DNA of 64,000 nucleotides, from contig JAPHSW010000049.1 of assembly GCA_026196615.1 (NCBI GenBank), positions 1 through 64,000 of the forward strand. Direction: 5' to 3'. The notes beneath the pieces are model-generated. The model was not told where the DNA came from. It saw only the letters and a list, made by a program, of their open reading frames with translations, and ran no database searches. Positions within the stretch are counted from its first letter, which is position 1. Each line of letters opens with the position of its first letter. Below are positions 50,773 through 59,922 of this stretch, in pieces. The translations under genes and the position numbers were made by a program. Origin of the DNA: Gammaproteobacteria bacterium (lineage in GTDB: Bacteria > Pseudomonadota > Gammaproteobacteria > GRL18).

Positions 50773-50903
50773 CTAAACTTTTTTGCATAAGCGCAGAATT
50801 GTAACATTAATTTTTGTCCAAGTAATTCCATTTTCAGCTATACTTAAGGCATAAGCATTTAAAACAAAAGGCAGATGATAACTTGATTTCAAAGGATAAG
50901 CAT

Positions 50904-51434
50904 ATGAGCCAGGAAAACAACCATAAAAACAGCTTTGAAGACGCTACCGATAAGTTAGTCCATGGTTACAACACAATGTTGGACAAGCTCTCAGACTGGA
51001 CTGAAAAAGCTGATGAAAAAGCAGGTCCTATGATCATTAATGGTGTAAAAGACACTGAAGAGTTTTTATCTGAACTGCAGGAGTGGAGTAAAGAAGAAAT
51101 AGACCTCATTTCCCGTTATGTTAAACGTGATTTACACGATGCAGCAAGAAAAATGGAAAGCCACAATAAAAGCTTTAAAGAATGGCTGGAATTTGACATG
51201 CACCGGGTTGAAGAAAAACTATTGTCTGTCTTTTCCAATATGGCAGATAAAACCCGAGAAGAATTAGAGCACTTGAAAGAAGCAGGCAATGAGTGGCATA
51301 CAGGTGAAGTCACCAGTATTGGTACTCTAGTCTGTACAAATTGCGGAAAAGAATTACATTTTCATAAACCTGGACGCATTCCACCCTGTTCATCCTGTAA
51401 TCATACACAATTTAAACGAGTGGGTGATGATTAG
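50904..51434 (+). CDS. ybeL: YbeL-type zinc-ribbon protein (DUF1451)
   Basis: From ATG 50904 (AAGGAT upstream; a TTG 21 bases earlier is unlikely) the product has 176 residues. The body is helical and charged, with segments such as LSDWTEKADEKAGP and KRDLHDAARKM. It ends in a zinc ribbon with CTNCGKELHFH and CSSCNH. This matches YbeL, which is also encoded beside leuS in E. coli; the context therefore supports the assignment. The function is unknown. Confidence 0.88.
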   Translation: MSQENNHKNSFEDATDKLVHGYNTMLDKLSDWTEKADEKAGPMIINGVKDTEEFLSELQEWSKEEIDLISRYVKRDLHDAARKMESHNKSFKEWLEFDMHRVEEKLLSVFSNMADKTREELEHLKEAGNEWHTGEVTSIGTLVCTNCGKELHFHKPGRIPPCSSCNHTQFKRVGDD

Positions 51435-51578
51435 AGTTTGGCTCAATCTCAAATAAGCAAATTTTAAAAGCGTTAATTGGGCATGCTGGTCAATAAAAAT
51501 AGCATAGCATTCCCAAGTAGCGCATAGTGAAAAGCTATTTACTCTATGTAAACAGCACTTCACTTCAACCTTAAAACT

Positions 51579-53336
51579 TTATTTCTTTGTATAAATCACA
51601 CCACTCACAGTCGAATCTGAACTTCTAATATTAAAAGGCCCAGCAGCTCCTTCAGCATTAGCACCGACTAAGACAGTTTGTAAATTTCCACCAAGTAGAG
51701 CACTATTACTACATCCAGTACACGTTCCACCCAACTGGATATCGGCCTTTCCCGCACCGGAAAATGTTGAACTACCCGATGCATTTAACACCTTGCCATT
51801 AATACCAACATTGATAAAAGCATTTATATTTGAACTACCAAAATCAAACACCATTTTAGTGCCTGGTAAAATACTTCCAACATTACCTGTATTGCTAGTC
51901 GGTTTTGTACCTCCAACATAATTAAATGTGAAAACACCCGTCATAGGAACTGAAGCCAAAGGGGTCACATTACCAACATTAACATAGTGCATATTAGTAT
52001 TTGTCTTGGTCAAAACTCCATTTTCTTCCACATTAATTTCTCCAGACCATCGTCCCCAATTAATACCTAAAGCATCACCTCCATCATCCAGTAAAAAAGC
52101 ATTTTCAGCTTTAACTGAGCATATAGGAAGACAATTTTGAGTACTATCTTCTAACTTTATAATGACATTTGCAGGTCCAGAGGCAAATTCACCACGAGTC
52201 ACTATTCCATTATTTCCAGCATCAACAAATTCTGCAACACCATCAAGAGTACCTTGAAAATTAACAAAACTAAGAGCAACTCCACCCGCAGTCCCAACAG
52301 GTGCATTATGAATATTGATCAGACTACTCGTATGAAATCCAGAAAGAGCATTTACTACAGTATTCACAATGGTTGTCGTGTTTGCATCAGCTTGTGTCAC
52401 AGGTACTTCATTTACACCGCCGGTAGTATCGCCACCAATATTTGGTGGAACATTAAGCAACAGACCGCCCATTGCTTGACCATCTGCTGTACTAGAAGAG
52501 TTTTGTTTATTAGGAGGAGGATTACCAGCAGTTGAAGATTGTTTTGTATTGGGAGAGCCATTTGTCTGACCTGAAGAATCACCCGTTGTGTCTCCTTCTT
52601 CATCTTTTGCTTTCTCGTTCGAAGCATTCCTGTCTTTTTGAGGTTTATTTTTTCCCGAATTTAAAATGCCGCCTGTTTGAAGTGGTTCAGGCACATGTAA
52701 CAACATTTGAGGCGCTTGATTTGAACTCTGTACATAAAAATAATCATCCTTTCTTATATTTGCTGTACCTGAACCATTCTTTGTAGAAATACTACCCTGA
52801 TAAACACCACCGTAAAGTCCTTGCTTAACTCGATCACTGAATTTCTGTGCGCAATTACTTTGACAATAATTTAAAACATAATGTGTACCGCGAATACCAA
52901 TGGTCGCAACAGGTGTTTTCATTTGATAATTTTTCTTATTTTTCTTCCCAATTTTTCCCGTGATCGTTCTTAATTTTCCTTCAAGCAATTCAAAAAGCAC
53001 TTGGTCATTCTTATTATCATTAAATGCATATTCAGATATAGTTAATTGTGATTCATCTTCCAGTACCATTAAAGCACCATCAGTAAAACGTAATTGTATG
53101 CCGGCATCTTTACCTGTAGAAATAATGTCATCTTTAAACACTTTTGAACGTCTTTTCAATTTTCGTTGTTTATTTTCACTTTGTGCATAAACATCACCTT
53201 TTACAGAAATCACTTTTGCAATACTCTGTTTTGCTTGAACATTTGTCACAATAAGAAGTGATAGCACAAGAAATAAGGTGAGATACCTATATCCAAATGA
53301 CAATTGTGAAGTTATAGAAATAAATTTAAAATTCAT
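51579..53336 (-). CDS. Secreted FecR-domain protein with C-terminal TbpB/Slam-substrate-like barrel
   Basis: From ATG 53336 the product has 585 residues. A Sec signal (about 1-35, TNVQA|KQ) has no lipobox. A FecR domain (about 40-195) carries the hallmark TPVATIGIRGTHY. A Ser/Asn/Gly/Thr-rich linker follows (about 205-300). The C-terminal part (about 330-585) is Gly-rich beta structure ending GANAEGAAGPFNIRSSDSTV then SGVIYTKK. This is like the small C-terminal barrels of TbpB/HpuA-type surface proteins, which typically end GPNAEELGG...VSGVFGAK. It is not a FecI/FecR signalling protein: there is no anti-sigma region, sigma gene or TonB receptor. The start overlaps the Slam-like gene by 11 bases. 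I infer that it is exported to, or across, the outer membrane by that neighbour. Confidence 0.75.
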   Translation of the reverse strand: MNFKFISITSQLSFGYRYLTLFLVLSLLIVTNVQAKQSIAKVISVKGDVYAQSENKQRKLKRRSKVFKDDIISTGKDAGIQLRFTDGALMVLEDESQLTISEYAFNDNKNDQVLFELLEGKLRTITGKIGKKNKKNYQMKTPVATIGIRGTHYVLNYCQSNCAQKFSDRVKQGLYGGVYQGSISTKNGSGTANIRKDDYFYVQSSNQAPQMLLHVPEPLQTGGILNSGKNKPQKDRNASNEKAKDEEGDTTGDSSGQTNGSPNTKQSSTAGNPPPNKQNSSSTADGQAMGGLLLNVPPNIGGDTTGGVNEVPVTQADANTTTIVNTVVNALSGFHTSSLINIHNAPVGTAGGVALSFVNFQGTLDGVAEFVDAGNNGIVTRGEFASGPANVIIKLEDSTQNCLPICSVKAENAFLLDDGGDALGINWGRWSGEINVEENGVLTKTNTNMHYVNVGNVTPLASVPMTGVFTFNYVGGTKPTSNTGNVGSILPGTKMVFDFGSSNINAFINVGINGKVLNASGSSTFSGAGKADIQLGGTCTGCSNSALLGGNLQTVLVGANAEGAAGPFNIRSSDSTVSGVIYTKK

Positions 53337-54690
53337 ATCGAATACCGACCTGACCATAAGTTTTTCTGTATTTGTACAAAGCAAGTGATGAGTAATTATC
53401 AATATGTGAGATCTTGCCTAAAACCTTCCATTTTTCTTTTAAATCCCAAATCATATCTACACTTAAAACTGACATGTAATCTCTACGAAAGGATGAAAAC
53501 CAGGGGTGCTCTCCCTGATATTCACTATCTTGGTAATAAAAGCTACCTCCCAGAGTGATATCATCACCTACTGACATTTGGGTTCCAATATTAACCCCTG
53601 TTATAGTTCGTTGTGTAATCGCCTTTGCGATACTATCATTTTCATCTGCATCCGTATGTCCAAAATAAACTTGAAAATATCCAATAGATTGAAACTTGTT
53701 GTCAAATTGATGCATAGCTCCTACTCGATAAATAAACTCCAGAGCATCTAATAAAGCATTATCTTTATAATCATACTTCATTAGACTTAAATTTCCTGTC
53801 AATAGTGTTCTATTGGATACAGAGTATTTATACTCGCCAAGAAGACCATCCATTTTCCGATAACTCTCATTGTCTAAATTATAGTCTTGATGATAATAAG
53901 AGACATTAAAATGTGTCTTGTCGTATTCAAAGTTTGCACCTATGTTCAAATTAAAGCCATGGTTATCCATTTCATCAACAGTATCGTTGGTACGATTAAA
54001 ATAGTCTGCATCAATAAAAAGTGTTTTTTTGCGATTTAAAGGATGGGTATAACTTCCACCAATTTTTGTTTCACTGTAGAAATCACTCTCTCCAAAAAGT
54101 GCTGCACTCAAGCTTCCTGAAGTACCTAAACTAATATCATCCCCTGGCAGAGCATTAACATTATCATCATAGCCAAAACTTTGTTCTATAAATCCATTTA
54201 ATTGCGGTTGATATTTTTTCCCCCGTTCTTCAATTACTTTTAGATACAGAGCTACCTTATCCACAACATCCTGTGGTGGGTTGTAGGTCAATACTTCATT
54301 AAACATAGCTTTAGATTTATTATTGTCACCAAGTAAAAAATAGCCCCTGGCTAATTCCACACGCACTAAATGCTGATTAAAATATTGGCTTTCTTCACCA
54401 CTGAACAAAACCCTTTCCAGAGCAAAAACACCTTCACTAATGCTGTCATTATCTATTGCACTTACACCAAAAAAATAATCAAAATCAGCCTCACCTTCTA
54501 ATTCATCACGAAATTGTAACGCCTTAGAATACAACGCTTTGCTTTGACCTGTCTGATAAAGTTCTGAAAATTTATTATAGATATTTTTAGTATTCAATGG
54601 AGCAGAAAAAACAGATATTGAATAAAAGCTAACTGATAAAATCATGATGGCGCGAATAAAACACATCCAGCATTTCCCGGAGTGGCACAT
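53326..54690 (-). CDS. Slam-like outer-membrane protein (TPR plus beta-barrel, DUF560-type)
   Basis: The 454-residue protein has a signal peptide (about 1-30, ISVFSA) and a periplasmic TPR-like segment reading VRVELARGYFLLGDNNKSKA then NPPQDVVDKVALYLKVIEER. That is the pattern of surface lipoprotein assembly modulators before their barrel. A barrel of many amphipathic strands follows from about 165 (FIEQSFGYDDNVNALPG) to the terminal RKTYGQVGIRYEF, which ends in Phe as outer-membrane barrels do. Slam proteins deliver TbpB-like substrates to the cell surface. AAGGAT precedes the ATG by nine bases. The downstream FecR-barrel gene overlaps it and is the obvious client. The alternative is a generic TPR-porin. 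Confidence 0.7.
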   Translation of the reverse strand: MCHSGKCWMCFIRAIMILSVSFYSISVFSAPLNTKNIYNKFSELYQTGQSKALYSKALQFRDELEGEADFDYFFGVSAIDNDSISEGVFALERVLFSGEESQYFNQHLVRVELARGYFLLGDNNKSKAMFNEVLTYNPPQDVVDKVALYLKVIEERGKKYQPQLNGFIEQSFGYDDNVNALPGDDISLGTSGSLSAALFGESDFYSETKIGGSYTHPLNRKKTLFIDADYFNRTNDTVDEMDNHGFNLNIGANFEYDKTHFNVSYYHQDYNLDNESYRKMDGLLGEYKYSVSNRTLLTGNLSLMKYDYKDNALLDALEFIYRVGAMHQFDNKFQSIGYFQVYFGHTDADENDSIAKAITQRTITGVNIGTQMSVGDDITLGGSFYYQDSEYQGEHPWFSSFRRDYMSVLSVDMIWDLKEKWKVLGKISHIDNYSSLALYKYRKTYGQVGIRYEF

Positions 54691-54929
54691 AAAAATTGTA
54701 TCCTTGATGAAAAAAATGATGCTTAATATATTAAGAATATTATAAACACAAATTATAGAATAACCATAGAATCAGTTGATGAACTATAAATTACTTGAAT
54801 TATCAGGCAGTTTCTGAATTTTAGAACAGCTACCTCAAAGTCAAGGTTCACAATAAGTAAAAATGATTTTATAGTCTTAAATCTTCAGTGACGAAAGAGA
54901 GAAATATAATAGGAAATTGTGATGTCACT

Positions 54930-55415
54930 TTAGAAGAACTCCAAATCACCTGAATCTTCTTCAGCAATCGGTTCAATCTTATCGATATAGGTTGTATCAA
55001 TAATCATAATTAATGAGCGATCTTCTCCCTTTGCTACCATGGGTAAAAGAAGGTTCATATTCATTTGGGTATTTTTTAATTCATGTTTCACCATACTTTC
55101 TTGTAGAATCGTTCTAAAACCAATAATTTCGTCAACCAATATGACTAAATATTCCCCCATACTGGTATGAAATACAATCATCCTTTTATTATCATTTTCA
55201 GAAATTGCATAGTTATTCATTGCAAGCCTTTTTCTAAAATCAATGACACAAACCATTTTATCATTAATCATTGCAATACCTGCGTACATTGCACCTTGTT
55301 TGGCAAGCGGACGAATTTTAGGTATCTCATTATAAACATTGAAGATATCTTTTGCATAGAGGCCAAACTTAACTCTGCCCGAGCGAATAATCAGGTATTC
55401 ATTCTCTTCATTCAT
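54930..55415 (-). CDS. CheW-like coupling protein with SGDLEFF tail
   Basis: The 161-residue protein has a CheW domain: EYLIIRSGRVKFGLYAKDIF, then GIAMINDKMVCVIDFRKRL and YLVILVDEIIGFRT. CheW proteins join chemoreceptor tips to CheA. The last residues, EEDSGDLEFF, are not part of the domain; near-identical tails end three other proteins in this cluster. It is transcribed divergently from the short MCP gene, sharing a 257-base regulatory gap. The cluster's kinase has no CheW-like domain, so either this CheW acts with another CheA or it serves a different binding role. Confidence 0.83.
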   Translation of the reverse strand: MNEENEYLIIRSGRVKFGLYAKDIFNVYNEIPKIRPLAKQGAMYAGIAMINDKMVCVIDFRKRLAMNNYAISENDNKRMIVFHTSMGEYLVILVDEIIGFRTILQESMVKHELKNTQMNMNLLLPMVAKGEDRSLIMIIDTTYIDKIEPIAEEDSGDLEFF

Positions 55416-55672
55416 CGCAGATAGTCCCCCCTCTCAACAACAAAAAAGAAATAAACATTTAATACAACTAATAGTTAATGTCCACAAAATTGTCAAGAGT
55501 ATTCACTCACCATTATCCTAAAGGAATTCCAACTCCTACCGATAAGAATAAAAGAGGAATTTATTATAGATTATTATTAAGCGACTATAGTTAATAATAA
55601 ACAGTCACATCACTTATAATAAAAAACAGCTGATTAGCATTTTATTAAACACTTATAGCAATCGAGGTAAAC

Positions 55673-56431
55673 GTGTCTATTCTTGTCATTTTTCTTCTTC
55701 TAGCCTGGGGCATAACGGCACTGCTCTCAGTTTTTTTCTTCCGACGCCAAAAGAAGCGTTTTGAACTATCAGGTATTGAAAATATAAGAACTCTTGAAAG
55801 CAAGAAAGATTGGTTGAACCCTGAAAAACTGGCTGAAATTGAACAGCTCAGACAGCAAGAAAAAGAACAGTTTGAACATTCTAAAGCGCAGCAGCAGCAA
55901 GAATTCAAAACTCAAAAAGAAATTTTGGAAAATAAAATTAATCAGCTAAGTCAGCAGTTAAATCAACAGTCAGATACATCACAACAACAATTTAACATAA
56001 CCAAAGAGAGCATTCTCAATCATGTAAAAGCTCTGGAAGAAGAATCCACTGAATTACTTAAGTACGCAGAAACATTTGATCGATGGCATCATGAACTTGC
56101 CAAATTAATGGATCATAATAGTATTATGCATAAAAAGAATGATGAATTTTTTTCTATTGTTAAACAAGTTATTATCCTCTCATTAAATGCCGCAATCGAA
56201 GCAGCCCGCGCAGGAGAACAAGGCCGTGGTTTTGCTGTTGTAGCAGATGAAGTGCGAACTCTAGCCACACGTTCTGAAAACCTCAGTGCTGATTATAGAG
56301 AAAATCTCAATAAAAATGATTTACTAACAACATCAACATTTCAAGATATTCAAGCTGGTGGCAGAATGATTGAAACCAGTATAAAAAACATTATCAATAC
56401 CAATAAAAATATTAAAGATGCCTATCATTAA
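55673..56431 (+). CDS. Minimal membrane-anchored methyl-accepting chemotaxis-type protein
   Basis: The GTG start at 55673 has GAGG upstream. The 252-residue product has one membrane helix (about 2-22), a Gln/Glu-rich coiled coil (about 50-120), and the universal MCP hairpin tip [27 protein letters not shown] then [10 protein letters not shown]. It has no periplasmic ligand domain and no HAMP. The chain stops about 65 residues after the tip, so the returning helix is short and the methylation region is reduced. No CheR/CheB genes are nearby. It may be a scaffold that clusters CheW or the kinase rather than a ligand receptor. Confidence 0.85.
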   Translation: MSILVIFLLLAWGITALLSVFFFRRQKKRFELSGIENIRTLESKKDWLNPEKLAEIEQLRQQEKEQFEHSKAQQQQEFKTQKEILENKINQLSQQLNQQSDTSQQQFNITKESILNHVKALEEESTELLKYAETFDRWHHELAKLMDHNSIMHKKNDEFFSIVKQVIILSLNAAIEAARAGEQGRGFAVVADEVRTLATRSENLSADYRENLNKNDLLTTSTFQDIQAGGRMIETSIKNIINTNKNIKDAYH

Positions 56432-56485
56432 AAAATAAGCATGTATTAATTTATTATTAAACTTTCTTACAAAAAAAGTGCCTCT

Positions 56486-57046
56486 ATGTTTAGTGATGAC
56501 AGTCAAAATAACCTATTAAAAATAATTGAAAGCTCAATACGCGATAATTTAAAGGCCGATAGTCTGGTCTTTGGCAATTGTGATGATAAGGAGATTTCAG
56601 AAAAAGAAAACATTATTGTCTTGACTCTTTCATCACATACATTTCGACTTATTTTATTTTGGCATTTTAACTTTGATTCACCCACCAATGATTACATAAG
56701 AAGTCAGTTAAACAAGGATGAAAAGCAACTATCTGATAAAGAGATTGAAAAACAAAATATGGACTTTATTTCTGAATTATCTAACGCTTATTGTGGGCAA
56801 CTAAAGCGGGTACTAGGTCATCAGTTTCTCCATTTGGGCATGTCAACTCCCAACCCACTCAACAAAGATAATTTTATTTTTATTGATGAGCTTGAATGTA
56901 ACTTTAAAAATACCCGTAGGATAAGAATCAACTCAAATGTTAATTTTTATCTAAGTTATTGTTTATGCTTTCAAGATAACACAGACTTCATCATCAACCC
57001 GCCCAAAGAAGATGAAAGTGAATCTGGTGAATTAGAATTTTTTTAA
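56486..57046 (+). CDS. CheX-like protein 1 with SGELEFF tail
   Basis: The product has 186 residues. The segment MDFISELSNAYCGQLKRVLG holds E97-x-x-N100, the catalytic signature of CheC/CheX/FliY CheY-phosphatases. The surrounding alternation of beta (IIVLTLSSHTFRLILFW) and helix fits a CheX-like fold, but overall similarity to known CheX is low and this is recognised mainly from the motif and the neighbours. The end EDESESGELEFF repeats the cluster's shared tail. It lies 55 bases after the MCP gene on the same strand. The proposed role is dephosphorylation or binding of the local CheY. Confidence 0.6.
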   Translation: MFSDDSQNNLLKIIESSIRDNLKADSLVFGNCDDKEISEKENIIVLTLSSHTFRLILFWHFNFDSPTNDYIRSQLNKDEKQLSDKEIEKQNMDFISELSNAYCGQLKRVLGHQFLHLGMSTPNPLNKDNFIFIDELECNFKNTRRIRINSNVNFYLSYCLCFQDNTDFIINPPKEDESESGELEFF

Positions 57047-57221
57047 CCACTTTATTTGACTATAAAATTTAGCAAAAACTCTTTTTTAGTTAATTTCTTG
57101 AAATAAATAAATTTCCCTACTATCGTATAAATAGCTTCTCATAGATAAAAATAAAACTGAAGCATATAAAATTTCTTTTTTTGAAATTAATCATAGACAT
57201 TGAATAATTAACAGGTTTTTT

Positions 57222-58199
57222 ATGGTTGAAAAAGCACGCTTAGTGAGTAAAGTTCTCGTTCATGATTCTAATCCAGACTACTTTGATCGTATAAAAATAT
57301 TTTGTGATAATAATAATCTAATAGGTGTTTGTGCTCAAAATACAAATATAATGGAAGTTCTTCGTTCCAATATTGATTTAGGAGCTATTTTATTATCTGA
57401 GTCAACAGAAGATGATCCTATTGGTGGAATCATGCTTGGTCTGGAGATTCATGAACTCCGCCCTGAATTACCCATTTTTTTACGGCGTGAAAAACAAAGT
57501 TCTTTAGATGGTCTTGATGCAGGGACACAAAGAGCTTTCGCTACAGGCTATCAAATTGATGCCATTGATAAACTTAAACCTCAGCTTGATGAATACATTT
57601 TTAGTTTATATTATCCTAGTGTGCTAGTAAGAGGCATTCAGGAGATCACAACAGATGCGTTAAGCTCACAATTTAAAGAAGTTACTGTTAACACAAACAC
57701 TCCTTATATTGTCAGAGATCGAATTATTCATGGTGAACTCTTCAGCTTAATTCCTATTGAAAGTAACTGGTGTCGTGGCTATCTTATGTTACTCAGTGAC
57801 GAGAACAACATGATGGATATGGTTAAAATGAATAAAACAGCTATTCAGGCTGAACATGCTGATTTTCGTTCAATGAACGAAGTATTTGCAGAAATAACCA
57901 ATTTAGTCTGGGGAACATTCAAAGCACGTTATATTGAAGACAATGAAACAGCAAAAGAAACCGTTCTGACACAGGTTCCCATCATTGTTAATCAACAACA
58001 TAAATACATTTCTTTTGGTACAGATGAGCCGCAATTATGTTTTAAATACGAAATGCATGATACCTCGGATGAAAAACATCAACCCGTTGTTTTATATCAA
58101 AGATTTATTTTTAATCTTAATTGGTCTCCTGATGATTTTAAAGAAATTCAAACATCAGTTGATGACCTACTTGATTCAGGAGAACTTGAATTTTTCTAA
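57222..58199 (+). CDS. Pseudo-receiver plus CheX-like protein 2 with CheZ-like tail
   Basis: The product has 325 residues. Residues 1-125 resemble a receiver domain (SKVLVHDSNPDYFDRIKIF; GAILLSES) but lack a canonical acidic pocket. Residues 165-300 are CheX-like: ESNWCRGYLMLL, then EVFAEITNLVWGTFKARY with E224-x-x-N227, then KYISFGTDEPQLCFK. The C-terminus TSVDDLLDSGELEFF resembles the CheY-binding end of E. coli CheZ, VDDLLDSLGF. It is clearly paralogous to the product of 58742-59740, sharing SNWC-G--ML, the E-x-TN-x-x-WG-x-FK helix and KYISFG. It precedes cheY by 88 bases. CheY phosphatase or phospho-CheY effector are the likely roles. Confidence 0.68.
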   Translation: MVEKARLVSKVLVHDSNPDYFDRIKIFCDNNNLIGVCAQNTNIMEVLRSNIDLGAILLSESTEDDPIGGIMLGLEIHELRPELPIFLRREKQSSLDGLDAGTQRAFATGYQIDAIDKLKPQLDEYIFSLYYPSVLVRGIQEITTDALSSQFKEVTVNTNTPYIVRDRIIHGELFSLIPIESNWCRGYLMLLSDENNMMDMVKMNKTAIQAEHADFRSMNEVFAEITNLVWGTFKARYIEDNETAKETVLTQVPIIVNQQHKYISFGTDEPQLCFKYEMHDTSDEKHQPVVLYQRFIFNLNWSPDDFKEIQTSVDDLLDSGELEFF

Positions 58200-58287
58200 C
58201 TATTAATAACAAATATAATAATAATATTTTTAATAAAAAACACAATAATACATTTAATTTAATCGAAATAACTCAGGTGATAAGCTT

Positions 58288-58653
58288 ATGGCACAAATTC
58301 TTGTTGTAGATGATTCCAGTACCGTCAGAAATGAAGTAACTGACTTTCTTAGTAGTAATGGCATGGATGTAATCAGTGCTGTTGATGGTCAAGATGGATT
58401 AAAAAAATTGCAAGGTGACCCATCAATAAAATTAGTTCTATCAGATGTTAATATGCCAGTAATGGATGGCCTAACTATGGTGGAAAAGATACGTAGTGAA
58501 CTTAATAGCAACGTCAACATTATTATGTTAACAACTGAAAGCAGTCCCTCTATGAAAGAGAGAGGTAAGGCAGCAGGAGTAAAAGGCTGGATAGTTAAGC
58601 CTTTTAAAGGTGATAGTGTTGTTGCAACATTCAAAAAAATGGTTGGTGCGTAG
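58288..58653 (+). CDS. Stand-alone CheY-like response regulator
   Basis: A single receiver domain of 121 residues with all key positions: acidic D8/D9, phosphoacceptor D53 (LVLSDVNMPVMDG), T82 or T83 (IIMLTTESS) and K104 (WIVKPFKG). There is no output domain, as in CheY. It lies between two paralogous CheX-like genes and close to the CheA-like kinase. It is the natural target of the kinase's Hpt/HATPase pair and of the ExxN proteins. Whether it binds a flagellar switch, a pilus motor or an enzyme is not shown; no motility gene is in the window. Confidence 0.92.
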   Translation: MAQILVVDDSSTVRNEVTDFLSSNGMDVISAVDGQDGLKKLQGDPSIKLVLSDVNMPVMDGLTMVEKIRSELNSNVNIIMLTTESSPSMKERGKAAGVKGWIVKPFKGDSVVATFKKMVGA

Positions 58654-58669
58654 ACAACCAAACATTCCA

Positions 58670-58729
58670 AGTCTTGATTCAAAGAAAATTACTCACCTTT
58701 CACAAGTTGAGTTTCTTTGATTTAAGACT
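58670..58729. terminator. Bidirectional terminator-like hairpin
   Basis: A long imperfect stem: AGTCTT...ATTCAAAGAAA on the left (from 58670) pairs with TTTCTTTGAT...AAGACT on the right (to 58729), with ACTCA/TGAGT near the loop. It separates the convergent cheY and pseudo-receiver/CheX genes. Confidence 0.7.
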
Positions 58730-58741
58730 ATCTGAATATCC

Positions 58742-59740
58742 TTAAAATAAATCAAGCCCTCCTGCTTCAATATCATCTTCTGATTTTTCATTCTTCACAT
58801 ACTCATCTGTATTCCAGTAAAGGTGGAAAGAAAATTTTAAATAAAGAGATATTGGTTTAAAATCGGGATTGTTAGCATCAACATCTGACACAATAAATTT
58901 CAAACAAAGTAGTGGCTTTCTAATACCAAAACTAATGTATTTTTCCTGATGATTAATTGTCATTGGTACTTCTATACTATTAGTACGTCCAGAAAATCCA
59001 TCAGGCATAAATTTCTCTTTAAAACCACCCCAGATATGATTGGTTAATTCTCTTAGTAGATCTTCTGTATAACTGGAAAGTAACTCTTTATCTGCCTTAT
59101 AGCTGGTATGATTAGACATAATTAATTTTTCTACACCACTACCTTCTGACTGAAGCATCATGATACCATCACACCAATTACTTCTAATTGGCATCATCTC
59201 AATTCGTTCTCCAAAAATACGTTTATCTGAAGAAAGATATGGTTCTCTCATTATTGTATTCACATTTTTAAACAATGAATTGATTGCACCTAGCCCAATA
59301 TCTTTTAAAACCTCAATCATTCCATCAGGGTATAATGAATTAAAAACATGCAATGACAAAAGTTCATTTAGAGAGTTAAGATCATTAGTATCATAATATT
59401 CAACAATAGCAGTTTCCAGAAAATTCCATTCCTGACTTTTTGTTGGATCAGAACCAATAAAAAGTGGGATTGAATGATAATCTCGGAGAATATCATGTAA
59501 AGAATCTCTAGTGTAAGCCTCAATATCTGGAATAACAATTGCACCAATATTCAAATTATTCTCAAGTGCTTCTTTTATTTTATCTTGTTCAGGAACAAGA
59601 ACACCTTTTAAATTATTACTCAGGCAAAAGTCTCTCAATTTTTCCTGTTTATTTGATTCTGATTCAATGATTAATAGTTTACTTGCGATTTTTTTATTAC
59701 CATCATTAGCACGATTTACATCTTCATTATCAACATTCAT
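58742..59740 (-). CDS. Pseudo-receiver plus CheX-like protein 3 with AGGLDLF tail
   Basis: From ATG 59740 the product has 332 residues; an in-frame ATG at 59794 would add a hydrophobic 18-residue stretch absent from the paralogue. Residues 17-125 are receiver-like (SKLLIIESESNKQEKLRDF, GAIVIPDIEAY). Residues 175-310 are CheX-like: RSNWCDGIMML, then LLRELTNHIWGGFKEKF with E231-x-x-N234, then KYISFGIRKPLLCLK. The tail SEDDIEAGGLDLF is a variant of the shared C-terminal motif. It is divergent from the kinase gene and convergent with cheY, so its dose can be set apart from paralogue 2. Confidence 0.66.
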   Translation of the reverse strand: MNVDNEDVNRANDGNKKIASKLLIIESESNKQEKLRDFCLSNNLKGVLVPEQDKIKEALENNLNIGAIVIPDIEAYTRDSLHDILRDYHSIPLFIGSDPTKSQEWNFLETAIVEYYDTNDLNSLNELLSLHVFNSLYPDGMIEVLKDIGLGAINSLFKNVNTIMREPYLSSDKRIFGERIEMMPIRSNWCDGIMMLQSEGSGVEKLIMSNHTSYKADKELLSSYTEDLLRELTNHIWGGFKEKFMPDGFSGRTNSIEVPMTINHQEKYISFGIRKPLLCLKFIVSDVDANNPDFKPISLYLKFSFHLYWNTDEYVKNEKSEDDIEAGGLDLF

Positions 59741-59922
59741 AAAAATATTTACCCAAACTATATTTACTAATATCAATATAGTTTGATTTATCATAAAGAC
59801 AACAATATTTAAAATTTTTTTCTGCCTTTATTTCTTGCATATAGGAAAAATCCTACTATCTTTAAGGAATAATAAAAATACTTTATATAATAATAAAACC
59901 GACACTTCAGGGTAGAAATAAT

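Noticed and set aside
51579-53336. FecR-domain protein as an iron-starvation anti-sigma regulator
   Set aside because: No FecI-type sigma gene, TonB receptor or anti-sigma N-domain; the protein has a cleavable signal and a Slam partner instead.
54680-54700. TGGCAC resembling a second sigma-54 promoter
   Set aside because: No GC at the -12 position with correct spacing, and the orientation points away from the gene that starts there.
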